Below, piece after piece: positions 4,143 through 6,215 of a stretch of 6,215 bases of DNA. The first letter of the stretch is position 1; the number at the start of each line of letters is the position of its first letter. The position numbers and the translations under genes are program-made. The stretch comes from Acidobacteriota bacterium. GTDB lineage: Bacteria; Acidobacteriota; Polarisedimenticolia; Gp22-AA2. The DNA lies in NCBI GenBank assembly GCA_027297005.1, contig JAPUIN010000105.1, forward strand, positions 1-6,215, read 5' to 3'. Below the pieces are notes generated by a model that was not told the DNA's origin, made no database searches, and was given only the letters and a program-made list of their open reading frames with translations.

Positions 4143-6215
4143 CAGAAGCCGCTCCCCGCGCCCGCGTGCATGTCGATGACGTTCCCGATCCCCTTCAGAT
4201 TGATCAGGAACCGGAATTCGGTCTGGCTCGAGCCGCTGAAGTTGCGATTGAGATACTCGAACTGGAAGCCGCAGCACTGCGTGTTGTATCCGAACCGGTA
4301 TCGCTGATCACGGAGTCGCGGCTCTCCGGGCAGAACATCGCCCAGCTCGTAGTTGATCTGCGCGCCGAGAAGCACCCTGCGGTCGAAGAGATTGGTCTCC
4401 GCCTGCATCCCGATCTGGCTGCGATCGAAGATCTGGCCGGCCGAAATCGAGGTGCCGGACTCGAAGGCCGCGCGTCCCTCGAGGTCCCGGATCAGGGAGT
4501 AGGTGAAGTCCAGAAACCCGCGTTGAGTGCTCCTCAAGCTGGCACTGAGGCTCGCCTCCGAGAACTGGCGAAAAATCACGTCGAACTTGGTGCGCAGGTC
4601 CAGGCTGGTGTGATTCGAGGGATTGATGCGCAGGGAAGCGCGTACCGGCGACACGCGCTTCGACTCACCCAGGGTCGGAGAGATACTGATTGGCCTGAGG
4701 AAGGAGTAATCCTGCGCGATCTCAAAAGTCGCGATCTCGACCGTGCTCAGCTTCTCCTTCTCCTTGCGGGGCTTTTCACCCGGTCTCGTGATGATCCCCT
4801 GTTCGTCCTCCTCCCTCTTGATCACCGCGGCGGCGGCCGCCGCGAGCGAGCTGGTTCCCGCCCCGGACCCACCCCACCCTCCAGGCGCGCCGAAGCGGGC
4901 GACACCGCCCGGGGGGCGTTTCGCGTACAGCCGGCTGACGAGTGCATAGGTCACCTGGCTCGCTTTACCGGTAAATGAATCGATCTCGTCGAATCGGATC
5001 ACCTTGTCAGCATCTTTCGCGTCGGTGCGGTAGTTGTAGCGCAGGGTCGGCTCGATGGTGTGCTTGTATTGCGGCGAGAACTCGGAGGCCGGCGTGTTGA
5101 AGATACGGCTCATCTTGGGTCCGATCACCTCGAGCCGACCGCGCAGGACGTTCAGATTGATGCTCCGATCCAGAATCGTCTCGCGCTCTTCGTCGAATTG
5201 GCCATTATTCAACCCGAAGATGAAGCCGGGATCGGCGGTGTTCGTATTCATGCATCCCAGATCGTCCCCCACGTCGAAAACGCCATTGCCGTCCACGTCC
5301 TTCTCGCTCTCTTTTCTGCCGCTGCCCTCTCCCTGGTCGCCGGTGTTCGGCAGGTTGTCGCAGCCGAGATCATCGTCCTGGCTCTTGCTGTAATAGCTGC
5401 TCTCCAGCCCGACCGAAGCGTCGACGTCGAGCCAGGTGAGCGGAGAAATCTGCGACGAGACCGTCGGTGCGAAATGGAACCGCTCGTAGTCGGCGTCCAC
5501 CTCCCCTTTCGTGAACGAGGAGACCGACGACTGCATCGTCAGGTAGAAGGGGGTGCGGCCGAGGCGTTGCCGCCGCCCTCTCAGCTCGATGTCGGGGCGA
5601 GTCCAGCGTACGACGACATTCTCGTCGGTGATTGCGATGGGGTCCCCGATTGCCATGGCGGTGATGCGCTCGTTGACGATCTGTTCGCGGCGCTCTCCGC
5701 GAACGTTGAACGCGAAGAAGCCCCAGGTGCGAGTCAGAAGCAGGTTGCTGCGCGCCTCCGGGGTCGTCGAAAGCCGGAAGTCGCGCTCGTAATCGCGGTA
5801 GTAGTCGAAGTCGCTGATGAAATTCGCCTTCGCCACCAAGCGCCAGCCGGCCCCGAAATCCTGCGTCTGCCCGAAGTCGATCACCCAGCGGGAGACATCG
5901 ACATCCGGGGGCATCTCCTCCTTCACAACCTGATCGCGGATGAAGTACCCGGTGAAAAACAACTTGCCGCGATCGTTCGGCAACATCCGGTATTCCAGGC
6001 CGGTGCCGTATCCAGCCTCGGAGAAATAATCGAGGTGAATCGTCGCGTCCATGTTGCGACGCATGGCCCAGTAGAAGGCATTGCTGATCACCGTGCCGGC
6101 CCGCTGTGAGAAACCGAACTCCGGGAACAGCAGGCCCGAGGCCCGGTCAGTCTTGATCGGACATACGAGATAGGGGGAGTAGAACACGCTGACCCTGCCG
6201 ATCTTGAACGACAGA
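4142..6215 (-). CDS. lptD: LPS-assembly outer-membrane protein LptD (5' partial)
   Basis: LptD forms the outer-membrane beta-barrel that, with lipoprotein LptE, inserts lipopolysaccharide into the outer leaflet. The frame is open to the right edge, so the signal peptide and N-terminal periplasmic OstA/LptA-like domain lie outside; 690 residues are visible, numbered here from the first whole codon at 6214. Visible family marks are the early barrel segment FYSPYLVCPIK followed by SGLLFPEFG (residues 11-34), the FYLTMQSS strand (about 223-230), the HTIEPTLRYNY segment (about 385-395), alternating barrel strands throughout, and a Cys-Cys pair (647-648) that matches the C-terminal vicinal cysteines of E. 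coli LptD. The visible part alone is longer than the usual barrel domain because of two insertions: an acidic, Cys-containing stretch (about 279-329) and a Gly/Ala/charged stretch (about 433-489). The GTG at 6187 is internal, since homology continues upstream of it. The stop overlaps the start of the next gene. Identification is firm; the insertions are unusual. Confidence 0.93.
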   Translation of the reverse strand, partial: LSFKIGRVSVFYSPYLVCPIKTDRASGLLFPEFGFSQRAGTVISNAFYWAMRRNMDATIHLDYFSEAGYGTGLEYRMLPNDRGKLFFTGYFIRDQVVKEEMPPDVDVSRWVIDFGQTQDFGAGWRLVAKANFISDFDYYRDYERDFRLSTTPEARSNLLLTRTWGFFAFNVRGERREQIVNERITAMAIGDPIAITDENVVVRWTRPDIELRGRRQRLGRTPFYLTMQSSVSSFTKGEVDADYERFHFAPTVSSQISPLTWLDVDASVGLESSYYSKSQDDDLGCDNLPNTGDQGEGSGRKESEKDVDGNGVFDVGDDLGCMNTNTADPGFIFGLNNGQFDEERETILDRSINLNVLRGRLEVIGPKMSRIFNTPASEFSPQYKHTIEPTLRYNYRTDAKDADKVIRFDEIDSFTGKASQVTYALVSRLYAKRPPGGVARFGAPGGWGGSGAGTSSLAAAAAAVIKREEDEQGIITRPGEKPRKEKEKLSTVEIATFEIAQDYSFLRPISISPTLGESKRVSPVRASLRINPSNHTSLDLRTKFDVIFRQFSEASLSASLRSTQRGFLDFTYSLIRDLEGRAAFESGTSISAGQIFDRSQIGMQAETNLFDRRVLLGAQINYELGDVLPGEPRLRDQRYRFGYNTQCCGFQFEYLNRNFSGSSQTEFRFLINLKGIGNVIDMHAGAGSGF
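4748..4918 (-). other. Low-complexity Gly/Ala/Lys-Glu insertion in LptD
   Basis: Residues about 433-489 of the visible LptD run from a Gly/Pro/Ser-rich stretch (GAPGGWGGSGAG) through six consecutive alanines (458-463, bases 4843-4826) into a highly charged Lys/Glu/Arg segment (PRKEKEK), just before the next barrel strands. The composition predicts a flexible or helical loop, not membrane strands. The reading frame stays intact through it and the downstream C-terminal barrel is normal, so it is an in-frame expansion and not a frameshift artefact. The Ala run coincides with a GC-only 14-base palindrome in the DNA at 4830-4843. Confidence 0.55.
5228..5380 (-). other. Acidic insertion in LptD with EF-hand-like loop and repeated DDLGC
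   Basis: Residues about 279-329 of the visible LptD are rich in Asp, Asn, Gly and Ser and do not look like a beta strand. They contain DVDGNGVFDVGD (coding bases 5299-5264). This fits a canonical 12-residue EF-hand loop: D at 1, D at 3, N at 5, G at 6, a hydrophobic residue at 8, D at 9 and an acidic residue at 12. The pentapeptide DDLGC occurs twice, before and directly after this loop, placing two cysteines (285 and 321) so that they could close it with a disulfide. The two copies use different synonymous codons, so this is not a recent DNA duplication. Calcium binding and a surface-exposed position are inferences from the motif and from where long LptD loops usually lie. Confidence 0.6.

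Noticed and set aside
4143..4277. Longer start for the RmlD-like gene, overlapping the end of lptD
   Set aside because: The extra 45 residues are an out-of-frame reading of the LptD C-terminus; the ATG at 4142 has a Shine-Dalgarno and a coupled TGATG junction.
3321..4307. Plus-strand open frame of about 328 codons opposite the RmlD-like gene
   Set aside because: It is antisense to a conserved SDR and shows no domain or plausible start context.
4830..4843. Perfect 14-base GC palindrome
   Set aside because: It is explained by GC-ending Ala codons within lptD; it lacks a T-run and is not placed as a terminator or an obvious operator.
5060..6109. Plus-strand open frame of about 349 codons opposite lptD
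   Set aside because: It is antisense to a clearly recognisable LptD, has no recognisable domain and is the kind of long mirror frame that GC-rich coding DNA produces.
1..6215. tRNA, rRNA, CRISPR array, insertion sequence or att site
   Set aside because: No repeat-spacer pattern, transposase, terminal inverted repeats or tRNA-like cloverleaf was noticed on either strand; nearly all bases are coding.

Overview
The window is GC-rich bacterial chromosomal DNA in which every supportable gene lies on the minus strand, so transcription runs from the right edge to the left edge. The gene at the right is LptD, the outer-membrane lipopolysaccharide transporter, so the host is a diderm (Gram-negative) bacterium. 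The sequence alone does not fix the phylum. GC content, the divergent LptD and the prenol-kinase fusion would suit a deep-branching environmental lineage such as Acidobacteriota, Gemmatimonadota, Eisenbacteria or a relative, but this is a guess.

Layout in transcription order. (1) 6215-4142: lptD, lacking its 5' end, with the beta-barrel domain and a conserved Cys-Cys pair near the C-terminus; it carries an insertion with an EF-hand-like loop and a second, low-complexity insertion. (2) 4142-3267: an RmlD-family (dTDP-4-dehydrorhamnose reductase-like) SDR whose catalytic Thr and Tyr positions both read Cys. (3) 3270-2275: an NAD-dependent epimerase/dehydratase-like extended SDR with an intact YxxxK, close to the HpnA/dihydroflavonol-reductase group. 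(4) 2264-909: a fusion of a phytol/dolichol-kinase-like (VTE5-type) domain with a DUF92 (VTE6-type) domain. (5) 862 to the left edge: a UbiA-superfamily membrane prenyltransferase, truncated at its 3' end by the window.

The genes are packed as one operon: TGATG overlap (lptD/SDR 1), ATGA overlap (SDR 1/SDR 2), a 10-base gap with the Shine-Dalgarno overlapping the previous stop (SDR 2/kinase fusion), and a 46-base gap with a strong Shine-Dalgarno (fusion/UbiA). No promoter or terminator is visible inside the window.

Functional reading (inference): the fused kinase would turn a free prenol (phytol, geranylgeraniol or similar) into the monophosphate and then the diphosphate, and the UbiA enzyme would transfer that prenyl group to an acceptor. 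The two SDRs could reduce or epimerise the prenyl chain, the acceptor or a sugar head group. Co-transcription with lptD suggests, but does not prove, that the product belongs to the cell envelope. This five-gene unit is the best candidate in the window for a poorly described system.
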